A stretch of DNA of 64,000 nucleotides, from positions 1-64,000 of the forward strand of contig NZ_BSTC01000008.1 of the NCBI RefSeq assembly GCF_030269305.1, written 5' to 3'. The translations under genes and the position numbers were made by a program. Below are positions 55,715 to 64,000 of the stretch, in pieces. The number at the start of each line of letters is the position of its first letter. Position 1 is the stretch's first letter. This stretch comes from Kineosporia sp. NBRC 101731 (GTDB lineage Bacteria > Actinomycetota > Actinomycetes > Actinomycetales > Kineosporiaceae). The notes under the pieces are model-generated. The model had not been told where the DNA came from, searched no databases, and was given only the letters and a program-made list of their open reading frames with translations.

Positions 55715-57769
55715 TCAGACTCCGGAATCGGCTGTCGCGCTGCCGGTCTCGAGTACCCGGCCGTCGGTGAGCTGGAAGCCGTCGGCGGTGCGGGCCTCGA
55801 CCAGGCCGCCGCCGAACTGCTGCTCGTACAGTCGAGCGTAGGCGCCGTCGAGCTCCAGAAGGCTTTCGTGGGTGCCCTTCTCGACCACGCGACCGGCGTC
55901 CATCACGAAGATGACGTCGGCCGAGCGGATCGTGCTCAGCCGGTGGGCGATCGCGATGGTGGTGCGGCCGGTCATCAGGGGTTCCAGGGCGGCCTGCACC
56001 CGGCGCTCGCTCAGCGTGTCGAGCGCGCTCGTGGCCTCGTCGAGCACCAGCACCCGCGGATCTTTCAGCAGCACCCGGGCAATGGCCAGCCGCTGTTTCT
56101 CGCCGCCCGACAGCCGGTATCCCCGCTCGCCCACCACCGTGTCGTAGCCGTTCTCCAGCTCGAGGATGCGCTCGTGGATGAACGCCGCCTGGGCCGCCGC
56201 GACCACCTCGTCGTGCGTGGCCTCGGGCCGGGCGTAGGCCAGGTTGTCGCGCACCGTGGCGTGGAACAGGTACGTCTCCTGCGTGACCATACCGATCGCC
56301 CCGGCCAGCGACTCCAGCGACAGGGTGCGCACGTCGTGGCCATCGAGCCGCACCGCCCCGGACGTGACGTCGTACAGCCGGGGGATCAGATAGCTCAGGG
56401 TGGTCTTGCCCGCCCCGCTGGCGCCGACGATCGCGGCCAGTTGCCCCGGCTGCACCGTGAGGTCGAGTCCTCGTAACGCCCAGCGCCGCCCGCCCGAGGC
56501 CTCATCTGAGTGCTCGCCCGGTGTCTCGTCGTCAGGGAGTTCTGTGGAACCCTCGCCCACCCCGTAACTGAACCAGACATCGTCCAGGTGGATCTCGCCG
56601 CGGAGCCGCTCGGGATCCAGGCGGGTGGGTGAGTCGGGCTCGACGATCTCGGGACGTAGGTCGAGGTAGCCGAAGACCCGGGCGAACAGGGCCAGGCTGC
56701 TCGACACCTCGGTGCTCGTCTGCAGCACCTGGCCGATCGGCATGAACAACCGCGACTGCAGCGTGGTGAAGGCGATGATCGTGCCGGCGCTCGGGCCGCT
56801 GCCGCCGGACAGCTGCAGCCCGGCCACCAGATAGACCAGCACCGGGGTGATCGAGAAGAACGTGGACACCACCGCGAAGAACGCCCGGCCCACGATCTGC
56901 TGCCGCACCTGAAGGGCGGCCAGCTTCTCGTTCTGCCGGTGGTAGCGGTCGGCGTCGCGGTCCTGCCGGCCGAAAACCTTCGACAACAGCACCCCGGAGA
57001 CCGACAGCGACTCCTGCGTGATGGCGCTCATCTCGGCCAGGGCGGACTGCGTCTCACCGGTGATCTGACGGCGGATGCGACCGACCCGGCCGGTCAGCCA
57101 GATGAAGAGCGGCATCATCACCAGCGACAGCAGGGTGAGCTGCCAGGACAGCACGAACATCGCGATCAGGGTGGAGATCAGGATGACGCTGTTGCTGAGC
57201 AGTGTGCTCGCGGTGTCGGTGATGACGGTCTGCAGGCCACCGACGTCGTTCTGCAGACGGCTCTGGATCTCGCCGGTGCGGGTGCCGGTGAAGAACCGCA
57301 GCGACAGACTTTGCAAGTGGGTGAACAGATTTCCACGCAGATCGCGCATGATCTGCTGGCCGACGTAGTTGGTCTGGTAGGCCTGCACGACGCCCAGGAC
57401 ACTGGACCCGGCGGGAATGGCGACCATGATCGCGCACAGAATGACCAGCAGGGACACGTCGGGGCCGCCGGAGACGAACAGCGCCTTGTCGAAGACCTCG
57501 CGGATCAGCAGCGGGTTGGCCACCCCGAGCCCGGCCGTGAGCAGGATCAGCCCGGCCACCATCAGCACCCGGCGGCGGTAGGGCCGGAACAGGGCCACCA
57601 CGCGGCGCAGCAACGGCCGGTCGGCCGCGGCCGCGCGCAGCCCGGCGGCGGCCTCGGACACGGTGGCCCCCGGATGACGCCCGGCATGGCCCTGCCCCCG
57701 CACACCCCCGCCCGGCATACCCCGGCTGCCCCGGCTGCCCGGACCCGCAGATCGTTCGTTGCTGCTCAC
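55715..57769 (-). CDS. ABC exporter, fused membrane and ATPase domains
   Basis: The 684-residue half-transporter has six membrane helices (residues about 60-350) and an ATPase domain with Walker A GASGAGKTT, Q loop MVTQETYLF, signature LSGGEKQRLAIARVL, Walker B VLVLDEATSALD and the H loop AIAHRLST. This is the MsbA/LmrA-type multidrug or lipid exporter family; the substrate is unknown. GTG 57769 has GGAGAGGGG upstream. The protein starts with a Gly/Pro/Arg-rich stretch of about 40 residues. It is divergent from the oxidoreductase gene. Confidence 0.9.
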   Translation of the reverse strand: MSSNERSAGPGSRGSRGMPGGGVRGQGHAGRHPGATVSEAAAGLRAAAADRPLLRRVVALFRPYRRRVLMVAGLILLTAGLGVANPLLIREVFDKALFVSGGPDVSLLVILCAIMVAIPAGSSVLGVVQAYQTNYVGQQIMRDLRGNLFTHLQSLSLRFFTGTRTGEIQSRLQNDVGGLQTVITDTASTLLSNSVILISTLIAMFVLSWQLTLLSLVMMPLFIWLTGRVGRIRRQITGETQSALAEMSAITQESLSVSGVLLSKVFGRQDRDADRYHRQNEKLAALQVRQQIVGRAFFAVVSTFFSITPVLVYLVAGLQLSGGSGPSAGTIIAFTTLQSRLFMPIGQVLQTSTEVSSSLALFARVFGYLDLRPEIVEPDSPTRLDPERLRGEIHLDDVWFSYGVGEGSTELPDDETPGEHSDEASGGRRWALRGLDLTVQPGQLAAIVGASGAGKTTLSYLIPRLYDVTSGAVRLDGHDVRTLSLESLAGAIGMVTQETYLFHATVRDNLAYARPEATHDEVVAAAQAAFIHERILELENGYDTVVGERGYRLSGGEKQRLAIARVLLKDPRVLVLDEATSALDTLSERRVQAALEPLMTGRTTIAIAHRLSTIRSADVIFVMDAGRVVEKGTHESLLELDGAYARLYEQQFGGGLVEARTADGFQLTDGRVLETGSATADSGV

Positions 57770-58104
57770 GCCGCCCCTCTCCGATCTGACGGATGCCGGA
57801 TGAACCGTCGGGGCGACCGTACCCGGCACCCCCGACAATTCGCGCGCCGGAGTGTTCCGGAGACCTCCCCACCAACGTCCACCCGCACTCGTCCCTTCCG
57901 CTGTTCACCACCAGCCGAAGCGAGCCCCGACCGGCCTCCGGCGAGGTGTACACCTGGTACATCCGGTACCCGGTGTACGAGGTGTACACGTCGCGCACCC
58001 TCTGCCCACGGGTCGGGGGCCGGCCTCCCCGGAAAATCGACGGACCCGGCCCACGGATCGAGCCCCGCCCGGCAGGTCCGGGCCCGGCTGCATACGATCG
58101 ACCC
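57770..58104. other. Divergent 335-bp spacer with GTAC array
   Basis: The spacer separates the ABC exporter and the Gfo/Idh/MocA gene. Its centre carries the GTAC array at 57943-57989. A TACGAT box ends 6 nt before the oxidoreductase GTG, suggesting a leaderless transcript. No gene is recognised. Confidence 0.5.
57943..57989. repeat. Five GTAC motifs at exact 9-bp spacing
   Basis: GTAC occurs at 57948, 57957, 57966, 57975 and 57984. The outer units read GAGGTGTAC and the two inner ones xxxGGTAC; the first and last are followed by AC, giving GTGTACAC palindromes at both ends. The array is nearly symmetrical and lies in a divergent promoter region, so it is a candidate multi-site operator. Confidence 0.7.
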
Positions 58105-59148
58105 GTGACGGATGACGTAAAGATCGGTCTGGTCGGTTTCGGCTTCGGCGGGAAGTATTTCCACGCCCCCCTGATCGCCGCCGCGCCGGGCGTGGAGTTC
58201 GCCGGTGTGGTCACCCGGTCACCGGAACGCCAGGCGGAGGTCGCGCAGCTCCACCCGGGCGTACCCACCTTCGGGTCGCTGGCCGAGCTGAAGGCGGCCG
58301 GTGCGCAGGCGGTGGCCATCTCGACCCCGGCGGCCACCCACATCCCCCTGGTGCACGAGGCCGTCGGGCTGGGTCTGGCCGTGGTCTCGGACAAGCCCTT
58401 CGCTCTCGACGCCGCCGCCGCCCGCGGCGCCGTCGAGGCTGCGGAGCAGGCCGGTGTGGTGTTGTCGGTCTACCAGAACCGCCGGTGGGACGCCGACCTG
58501 CTCACGGTCAAGAAGCTGGTCGAGGCCGGTGGGCTGGGCACCGTGTTCCGGTTCGAGTCCCGGTTCGAGCGCTTCGACCCGACCGGCAAGCCCCCGGCGG
58601 CCGGTGGCGGCATCCTGCTCGACTTCGGCAGTCACCTCGTCGACCAGGCGCTGTACCTCTTCGGCCCCGCGGACTCGGTCTACGCCGAGCTGGACGCGAC
58701 CGGCCCGGACGAGCTGGAGTCCCGGGTCTTCGTCGCGATCACGCACACCAACGGCGTGATCTCCCACCTGATCGGCAACTGGCTGGAGGGCGCCCCGGGC
58801 CCGCGCTACCGGGTCAGCGGCTCGACCGGCTCGTTCGTGCTGGAGGCGCCGATGGAGGGCCAGGAGGCGCTGCTGCTCAAGGGCCTCAACCCGGCGACCG
58901 CCGCCGCCGACTGGGGCGTGGAGCCGGAGAGCGACTGGGGCAAGATCTACCGAGGTGACGACGGCACCCCGGTCCCGACCGAGCGCGGGAGCTGGGACAC
59001 CTACTACCCGGCCTTCGCCGCCGCGGTGCGGGGCGAGGGCGAGGTCCCGGTCGACCCGCGCGACGCCATCGCCTCGATGGAGGTGCTCGACGCGGCCCGC
59101 CGCAGTGCAGCTACGGGGCAGATCGTCTCCCTCGGGGCGGCCGGATAG
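58105..59148 (+). CDS. Gfo/Idh/MocA-family oxidoreductase
   Basis: The 347-residue NAD(P)-dependent dehydrogenase has the Rossmann motif LVGFGFGGKYFHAPLI, the conserved Lys in VVSDKPFAL (EKP variant) and the C-terminal beta-sheet domain with GGGILLDFGSHLVDQALYL. Substrates of the family are sugars, inositols and related polyols. GTG 58105 is preceded by a -10-like box rather than a Shine-Dalgarno. A longer frame to 57793 would cross the GTAC array and is not used. The acetyltransferase follows after 30 bp. Confidence 0.88.
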   Translation: MTDDVKIGLVGFGFGGKYFHAPLIAAAPGVEFAGVVTRSPERQAEVAQLHPGVPTFGSLAELKAAGAQAVAISTPAATHIPLVHEAVGLGLAVVSDKPFALDAAAARGAVEAAEQAGVVLSVYQNRRWDADLLTVKKLVEAGGLGTVFRFESRFERFDPTGKPPAAGGGILLDFGSHLVDQALYLFGPADSVYAELDATGPDELESRVFVAITHTNGVISHLIGNWLEGAPGPRYRVSGSTGSFVLEAPMEGQEALLLKGLNPATAAADWGVEPESDWGKIYRGDDGTPVPTERGSWDTYYPAFAAAVRGEGEVPVDPRDAIASMEVLDAARRSAATGQIVSLGAAG

Positions 59149-59178
59149 CGACGGCCGCGGCGTCGTACCCTGACCCCC

Positions 59179-59721
59179 GTGAGTTCACCTGGTACCAGCG
59201 GAGTGACGGTCCGGATCGTGCGTGAGGAAGACGCCGAGCCGTTCGCCCGGGTCGTCGCGGAGAACCGGGACTTCCTGCAGCCGTGGGAGCCCATCCGGGG
59301 CGAGGAGTACTTCAGCGTCGAGGGCCAGCGCCGGATGCTCGACGATGCCCTCCTCCTCTACTCGGGCGGGATCCTGCTGCCCTGCACCATCATCGAGAAG
59401 GGTGAGGTGGTGGGGCGGATCAACATCAACAACATCATCCGGGGCGCCCTGCAGTCCGGCGACATCGGTTACTGGGTGGCCGAGTCGGCGGGCGGCCGGG
59501 GAGTGGCCACGGCCGCCGTCGCCGGCGTGGTGCGGATCGCCTTCGACACCCTGGGCCTGCACCGGCTCGCGGCCAGCACGCTGGTGAACAACGTGCGGTC
59601 GCAGCGGGTGCTGGAGAAGAACGGGTTCGAGCGCATCGGGATGGCCCCGAAGTTCCTGAAGATCAACGGGACCTGGTCGGACTCGGTCCTCTTCCAGCGG
59701 CTGAACGAGGCCTACGACTGA
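59179..59721 (+). CDS. GNAT acetyltransferase (RimJ-like)
   Basis: The 180-residue protein is of the RimJ/RimL type: [58 protein letters not shown] (acetyl-CoA loop) and [17 protein letters not shown]. It may acetylate an N terminus or a small amine. The GTG start lacks a ribosome site. Its end overlaps the converging hutI gene by 10 bp. Confidence 0.88.
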   Translation: MSSPGTSGVTVRIVREEDAEPFARVVAENRDFLQPWEPIRGEEYFSVEGQRRMLDDALLLYSGGILLPCTIIEKGEVVGRININNIIRGALQSGDIGYWVAESAGGRGVATAAVAGVVRIAFDTLGLHRLAASTLVNNVRSQRVLEKNGFERIGMAPKFLKINGTWSDSVLFQRLNEAYD

Positions 59722-60905
59722 AAGGCCCGGGCCAGGGGCACCCCCGGCCGGTAGGCCAGGTGCACGTACGACGGCGCATCGATCACGGCCAGGTCCGCCC
59801 GGGCGCCCACCCGGATCCGGCCGATGTCGCTCCGTCGTAGGGCGATCGCCCCGCCCCGGGTGGCGGCCCAGAGCGCCTGGGCCGGGCTCATGTTCATCTC
59901 CCGCACGGCCAGCGCCATCACCAGCGGCATGGACGAGGTGAAGCAGCTGCCCGGGTTGCAGTCACTGGCCAGCGCGACCACGGCCCCGGCGTCCAGCAGG
60001 CGCCGCGCGTCCGGGTAGGGCGAGCGGGTGGAGAACTCGACCCCCGGCAAGAGCGTGGCGACCGTTCCGGCGACCGGGTTCTCCTGGTCGATCCGCCGCC
60101 CGGCCGCCCCCAGCGCGGCCACGTCGTCATCCGTCAGGTGCGTGCAGTGGTCCACGCTCGCGGCGTCCAGCTCCACCGCGATCTGCGCACCCGGCCCCTC
60201 GGAGAGCTGGTTGCCGTGCACCCGCAGCTCCAGACCCGCCGCGGCGCAGGCCTTCAGCACCGTCCGGGTCTCGTCGCCGTCGAACGCGTAGGCACTCGCC
60301 GGTTCGCAGAACACGTCGGCCCAGCGGGCGTGCGGGGCGCACGCCTCGAGCATCTCGCCGGCCACCAGCCGCACGTAGTCGTCCCGCCGGTCCCGCATCA
60401 CCGGGGGGACGACGTGCGCACCCAAGTAGGTCACCTCACTGGTCACCTGCGCGGCGATGCGCAGGGCCCGCGCCTCCTGCTCGACGTCGAGCCCGTAACC
60501 GCTCTTGATCTCGACCGTCGTGGTGCCCTGGGAACGCATTTCCGCCAGCAGGGAGGTGACATGCGTGAGCAGCTCTTCGTCGCTCGCCGCACGGGTCGCG
60601 GCCATCGTGGTCGCGATACCCCCGCCGGTGTACGGCTCACCCGTCATCCGGGCGGCGAACTCACCCGCGCGGTCGCCGGCGAAGACGAGGTGGGAGTGGG
60701 AATCGACGAAACCAGGTATGACGGTGCGCCCGGCCAGGTCGGTCACCTGGTCCGCCGCCGGAGCCTGCGCGGCGTTCCCGACCCAGGCGATCGAGGAGTT
60801 CTCGATCACGAGAGCGGCGTTCTCGAGCAGGCCCAGCTCCGAACCGTCGCCGATCGCGGGGTCGTTGGTGACGAGCTGGCCGATTCCGGTGACCAGGTGG
60901 CTCAC
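59712..60905 (-). CDS. hutI: Imidazolonepropionase
   Basis: The 397-residue metal amidohydrolase opens imidazolone-propionate to N-formimidoyl-glutamate in histidine breakdown. Metal ligands are in [17 protein letters not shown] (HxH); substrate residues are in YLGAHVVPP and [11 protein letters not shown], and [18 protein letters not shown] carries the final Asp. The GTG start lies 11 bp after hutF, with GGGAAGATC upstream. It is the last gene of the hut operon. Confidence 0.94.
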   Translation of the reverse strand: MSHLVTGIGQLVTNDPAIGDGSELGLLENAALVIENSSIAWVGNAAQAPAADQVTDLAGRTVIPGFVDSHSHLVFAGDRAGEFAARMTGEPYTGGGIATTMAATRAASDEELLTHVTSLLAEMRSQGTTTVEIKSGYGLDVEQEARALRIAAQVTSEVTYLGAHVVPPVMRDRRDDYVRLVAGEMLEACAPHARWADVFCEPASAYAFDGDETRTVLKACAAAGLELRVHGNQLSEGPGAQIAVELDAASVDHCTHLTDDDVAALGAAGRRIDQENPVAGTVATLLPGVEFSTRSPYPDARRLLDAGAVVALASDCNPGSCFTSSMPLVMALAVREMNMSPAQALWAATRGGAIALRRSDIGRIRVGARADLAVIDAPSYVHLAYRPGVPLARAFQS

Positions 60906-60916
60906 GGATCTTCCCT

Positions 60917-62236
60917 TCAGTCCGAAAGTGTTGCGAGGGCTGTCTGCAGGAGCACCCCGACGTCGCCGAGCCGGTGCCGGCCGGCGCTGACCACGACCTC
61001 GCCGCCCACGATCACCGTGTCCACGTCGGGCGCGGTGGCGCTCAGGGCCACCTGCTCCGGCCGCGTCCCGGCCGTGCGCACCGAGTCCAGGCGCACGGCG
61101 ATCAGGTCGGCGGGGACGCCGGTCTCGAGGCGGCCCAGTTCCGGCCAGCCCAGGCTGCGGTGCCCGTCACCGGTCAGCGCGGAGAGCAGCTCGGCGGGGG
61201 AGAAGCGGCCACGGGCCCGGGTGGCGAGCCGTTCGTGCATCTCCAGACCGCGCGCCTCCTCGAACAGGTCGATCACGGCGTGCTGGTCGCTGCCCAGCGT
61301 GAGCGTCGCCCCCGCGTCGGCCAGGGCCCGCGCCGGGCCGATCCCGTCGGCCAGGTCGCGTTCGGTGGTGGGGCAGAAACAGGCGTACGTGCCGCTCAGA
61401 TCGGTGATGTCGGTGGCGGTCAGGTGGGTGGCGTGAACCAGGGACGTCCGTGGCCCCAGAACACCGGCCCGCTTCAGTAACGCGGTGGGCGTCATACCGT
61501 GGTGGGCCCGGCAGGCCTCGTTCTCGGCCGGCTGCTCGGAGAGGTGCACATGCAACGGAAGGTTTTCCTGGCGGGTGAATACGGCCACGGAGCCCAGCTG
61601 GTCGGCAGGCACCGCGCGCACCGAGTGAATCGCCGCGCCGACCCGCAGACCCCCGGAGGACGTGAGGCCGGACACCCGGGAGGCCCACGCGTCCGCCGTC
61701 CCGTCGCCGAACCGCCGTTGCACCCCGTCCAGCGGCGTGTACCCGTCGGCGGTGAGACCGCCTGCCAGGTAGCAGGTGTCGAGCAGAGTCAGGCGGATCC
61801 CGGCCTCGTTCGCGGCCTGGCGCAGGGCCTCGCCCATGGCGTTCGGATCGGCGTACGGCCGGCCGTCGCGATCGTGGTGCAGGTAGTGGAACTCGCCCAC
61901 GGTGGTGATACCGGCCAGCGCCATCTCCGCGTAGACCGCCCGGGCCAGGGCGAGGTAGGAGTCCGGGTTGAGCCGGCTCGCGATGTCGTACATCACCGTG
62001 CGCCAGGTCCAGAACGACCCACCGTCGGCGTGGGTGCGACCCCGCAGCGCCCGGTGGAAGGCGTGCGAGTGGGCATTGGCCAGACCGGGTAGGAGGACGC
62101 CCGGGAGCCTGCGGTCGGTCGGCTGCGGCTGGGCTCCCGCGCGGATCGAGGTGATCAGGCCGTCGGTGACGGAAATCTGCACATCGTCGGCAATTCCGGA
62201 GGGAAGCCAGGCGTGGGGGGCCCAGTAGGAGGTCAC
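60917..62236 (-). CDS. hutF: Formimidoylglutamate deiminase
   Basis: The 439-residue amidohydrolase converts N-formimidoyl-glutamate to N-formyl-glutamate and ammonia. Motifs are [19 protein letters not shown] (HxH metal ligands), [27 protein letters not shown], and [23 protein letters not shown] 62236 overlaps the upstream stop by four bases (GTGA). The frame extends to 62485 but that part overlaps the amidohydrolase gene. Confidence 0.93.
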   Translation of the reverse strand: MTSYWAPHAWLPSGIADDVQISVTDGLITSIRAGAQPQPTDRRLPGVLLPGLANAHSHAFHRALRGRTHADGGSFWTWRTVMYDIASRLNPDSYLALARAVYAEMALAGITTVGEFHYLHHDRDGRPYADPNAMGEALRQAANEAGIRLTLLDTCYLAGGLTADGYTPLDGVQRRFGDGTADAWASRVSGLTSSGGLRVGAAIHSVRAVPADQLGSVAVFTRQENLPLHVHLSEQPAENEACRAHHGMTPTALLKRAGVLGPRTSLVHATHLTATDITDLSGTYACFCPTTERDLADGIGPARALADAGATLTLGSDQHAVIDLFEEARGLEMHERLATRARGRFSPAELLSALTGDGHRSLGWPELGRLETGVPADLIAVRLDSVRTAGTRPEQVALSATAPDVDTVIVGGEVVVSAGRHRLGDVGVLLQTALATLSD

Positions 62237-63441
62237 GAGGCCAGCTCCCGCAGCACGGTGGTCAGTGCCTCGACCCCTGCGACACAGTCGGCCTCCTGCG
62301 CGAACTCCGCCGGGGAGTGCGAGATCCCGGTCGGGTTGCGGACGAACAGCATGCCGGTGCTGACGCCCGCCGTGGCCAGGATGCCGGCGTCGTGCCCGGC
62401 GCCGGTGCCCAGCAGGGGCGCACCGCCCAGGATCTGGCTCAGGCGGTCGGCCAGTGACGTATCGAAAGCCGTGTTGCCCGTCCATGATTCCTCGGTGACC
62501 GTCGCCCCGAGGTCCCGGGCCGCGGCGGTGAGGTCACGCAGCACGCCCTGCACGCTGCTCTCCGAAGGGGCCCGGGCATCGAGCCAGGCCCGCACCAGCG
62601 AGGGAATGGCGTTCACACCGTTGGGCTCGACCAGCAGCTTGCCGAAGGTCGCGACGGCATCGTGGGCCCCCGCGAACTCCCGGGCCGCCAGCACGGTCGA
62701 GGCGTAGCCGAGCATCGGGTCGTGCCGATCGGCCAGCCGTGTCGTACCGGCGTGGTTGGCCTCGCCCGCGAAGTCGAAACGCCAGCGCCCGTGCGGCCAG
62801 ATCGCCGTACCCACACCGATGGGCGCGTCCCCGTACTCCGGCGTGGCCAGCGCCCGGCCCTGCTCCACATGCAGTTCGACGAAGGTGCCGATGCGTTGCA
62901 GCGTCTCGTCGTCGCGGCCCAGATGCCGGGGGTCCTGACCGGCGCTGCGCATGGCCTCGGGGATCGAGGTTCCGTCGGCATCGCGCAGACCCGCGGCCCG
63001 GTCGGCCGACATCGCCCCGGTGATCAGCCGCGAACCGGCGCAGGCCACCCCGAACCGGGCGCCCTCCTCGTCCACAAAATTGACCACTCCCAGCGGTTTT
63101 CCGGGAGTGAATCCCTCGTCCTTCAGAGCTTCCACCGCCGCCAGGGCGCTGACCACGCCGAGCGGTCCGTCGAAGGCGCCACCGTCCGGCACCGAGTCCA
63201 GGTGGCTGCCGGTGACGATGCCTGGCGTCGCATCCGGGTCTCCCCACCACGCCCACTGGTTCCCGGCCCGGTCCACGGTGAGATCCAGCCCGAGCGCCGC
63301 GGTCTCGCCGGCGAACCACTCGCGCAGCAGAGCATCCTCGGCCGTCCAGGCAAACCGCCGGTACCCACCGGAAGCAGCCCGCCCGACAGGTTCGATCTCG
63401 GCCCAGCGCCTGGCGAAACCCCCACCTTCTGCCGTGATCAT
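62233..63441 (-). CDS. M20 amidohydrolase (allantoate amidohydrolase family), probable hut step
   Basis: The 402-residue zinc peptidase-like amidohydrolase has GSHLDSVPDGGAFDGPLGV (His and Asp ligands), DEEGARFGVACAGS (Glu ligands) and FVELHVEQGRAL. It belongs with allantoate amidohydrolase and N-carbamoyl amino acid hydrolase. Between hutU and hutF in actinobacteria it probably supplies the last hut reaction, release of formate from N-formylglutamate. ATG 63441 is chosen by the family start; it lies inside one arm of the palindromic element. No Shine-Dalgarno is visible there. Confidence 0.85.
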   Translation of the reverse strand: MITAEGGGFARRWAEIEPVGRAASGGYRRFAWTAEDALLREWFAGETAALGLDLTVDRAGNQWAWWGDPDATPGIVTGSHLDSVPDGGAFDGPLGVVSALAAVEALKDEGFTPGKPLGVVNFVDEEGARFGVACAGSRLITGAMSADRAAGLRDADGTSIPEAMRSAGQDPRHLGRDDETLQRIGTFVELHVEQGRALATPEYGDAPIGVGTAIWPHGRWRFDFAGEANHAGTTRLADRHDPMLGYASTVLAAREFAGAHDAVATFGKLLVEPNGVNAIPSLVRAWLDARAPSESSVQGVLRDLTAAARDLGATVTEESWTGNTAFDTSLADRLSQILGGAPLLGTGAGHDAGILATAGVSTGMLFVRNPTGISHSPAEFAQEADCVAGVEALTTVLRELAS

Positions 63442-63503
63442 GCGATCCCCCAGCCCTCGGCCGGGAGATGCCCCCACCCCCGGCGAAAGTTTGCCTGATC
63501 ACG
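63433..63503. repeat. Dispersed palindromic element, copy 3, overlapping a start codon
   Basis: On the plus strand the arms are CGTGATCATGC and GCCTGATCACG, with AAACTTT-type and C/G-rich blocks between (71 bp). On the minus strand the arm GCATGATCACG provides the ATG of the M20 amidohydrolase gene at 63441. The element sits in the 100-bp hutU-amidohydrolase gap. Confidence 0.75.
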
Positions 63504-63541
63504 AAGGAGGTGGAGGGCGCCGCGCCCGGTGTGGAGAGCGT

Positions 63542-64000
63542 TCACGCGTCGTCGCCCTCGCGCATCGGCACCCGCACGCCCCGCTCGGCGGCGACCCGCT
63601 CCGCGATGTCGTAACCCGCGTCCACGTGCCGGATCACACCCATGCCCGGATCGTTCGTGAGCACCCGCTCGAGCTTCTGCGCGGCCAGCGGCGTGCCGTC
63701 GGCGACCGTGACCTGACCGGCGTGCAGCGAGCGGCCGATGCCGACGCCACCGCCATGGTGGATCGACACCCAGGTGGCCCCGGACGAGGCGTTGACCAGG
63801 GCGTTCAGTAGCGGCCAGTCGGCGATCGCGTCGGAGCCGTCGGCCATCGCCTCGGTCTCGCGGTACGGCGAGGCCACGCTGCCGGAGTCCAGGTGGTCGC
63901 GGCCGATGACCAGCGGCGCACTGATCTCGCCGGAGGCGACCAGCTCGTTGAAGCGCAGTCCGGCCTTGTCCCGCTCGCCGTAGCCCAGCCAGCAGATGCG
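63542..64000 (-). CDS. hutU: Urocanate hydratase, C-terminal part (cut by window edge)
   Basis: The frame is open from the right edge to the stop at 63542, giving 152 residues. [77 protein letters not shown] and [11 protein letters not shown] are hallmarks of urocanase, which hydrates urocanate with a tightly bound NAD+. The N-terminal three quarters lie beyond the window. It is the first visible gene of the minus-strand hut operon. Confidence 0.95.
   Translation of the reverse strand, partial: RICWLGYGERDKAGLRFNELVASGEISAPLVIGRDHLDSGSVASPYRETEAMADGSDAIADWPLLNALVNASSGATWVSIHHGGGVGIGRSLHAGQVTVADGTPLAAQKLERVLTNDPGMGVIRHVDAGYDIAERVAAERGVRVPMREGDDA

Noticed and set aside
57793-58104. N-terminal extension of the oxidoreductase containing Tyr at every third residue (VYTWYIRYPVYEVYTS)
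   Set aside because: The Rossmann motif expected at the N terminus begins right after GTG 58105, and a -10-like box precedes that codon. The periodic Tyr reflects the 9-bp GTAC array in DNA, more likely an operator.

Overview
The window is chromosomal DNA from a very GC-rich actinobacterium. The evidence is GTG/TTG starts, a streptomycete-like core gene order (topA, thymidylate kinase fusion, holB; bldG, partner anti-sigma factor, hppA; Tad secretion genes; acs), a conservon, and a C-terminal Lys/Ala/Thr tail on topoisomerase I. No rRNA or other species marker is present, so I do not name a genus.

Layout. 1-900: remnant of an integrated element (truncated tyrosine integrase) facing the 3' end of a tRNA-Thr(CGT). 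976-9711 (minus): replication block topA, MFS-thymidylate kinase fusion, holB, secreted S33 hydrolase. 10227-15453 (plus): a four-gene conservon (pseudo-sensor kinase, roadblock protein, DUF742 protein, small GTPase), with a perfect CRP-type box upstream. 15485-25522 (minus): methyltransferase, H+-pyrophosphatase, bldG with a degenerate anti-sigma partner, and a seven-gene translationally coupled Tad/Flp-type secretion operon. 26021-36156: HAD phosphatase, degenerate Fic protein plus GtrA protein, LytTR regulator, acetyl-CoA synthetase, VOC protein, membrane protein with a 17-codon leader ORF, SohB-type protease, TetR regulator and an aldo/keto reductase. 36164-39578: a second aldo/keto reductase, AraC regulator, DUF2000 protein and diguanylate cyclase.

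39610-55518 holds a choline / glycine betaine locus: dimethylglycine oxidase-like enzyme, quaternary-amine ABC importer (binding protein, tandem-fused permease, ATPase), choline dehydrogenase, betaine aldehyde dehydrogenase, IclR regulator, and a three-component Rieske oxygenase (ferredoxin, FAD reductase, terminal oxygenase). Together these could take choline to betaine, dimethylglycine and sarcosine. Three of its promoter regions share an inverted repeat TGCGT-N3-ACGCA, and the IclR/ferredoxin divergent region has a related larger dyad, so the locus looks like one small regulon. Two DUF805 membrane proteins sit inside it.

55715-64000: ABC exporter divergent from a Gfo/Idh/MocA oxidoreductase with five GTAC motifs at exact 9-bp spacing between them, a GNAT acetyltransferase, and a histidine utilisation operon (hutU, M20 amidohydrolase, hutF, hutI) running off the right edge.

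The most unusual non-coding signal is a dispersed palindromic element with ends CGTGATCATGCAAA. It occurs four times between genes (31651, 50949, 55535, 63433); one copy contains the start codon of a hut gene and another sits between the two DUF805 paralogues.
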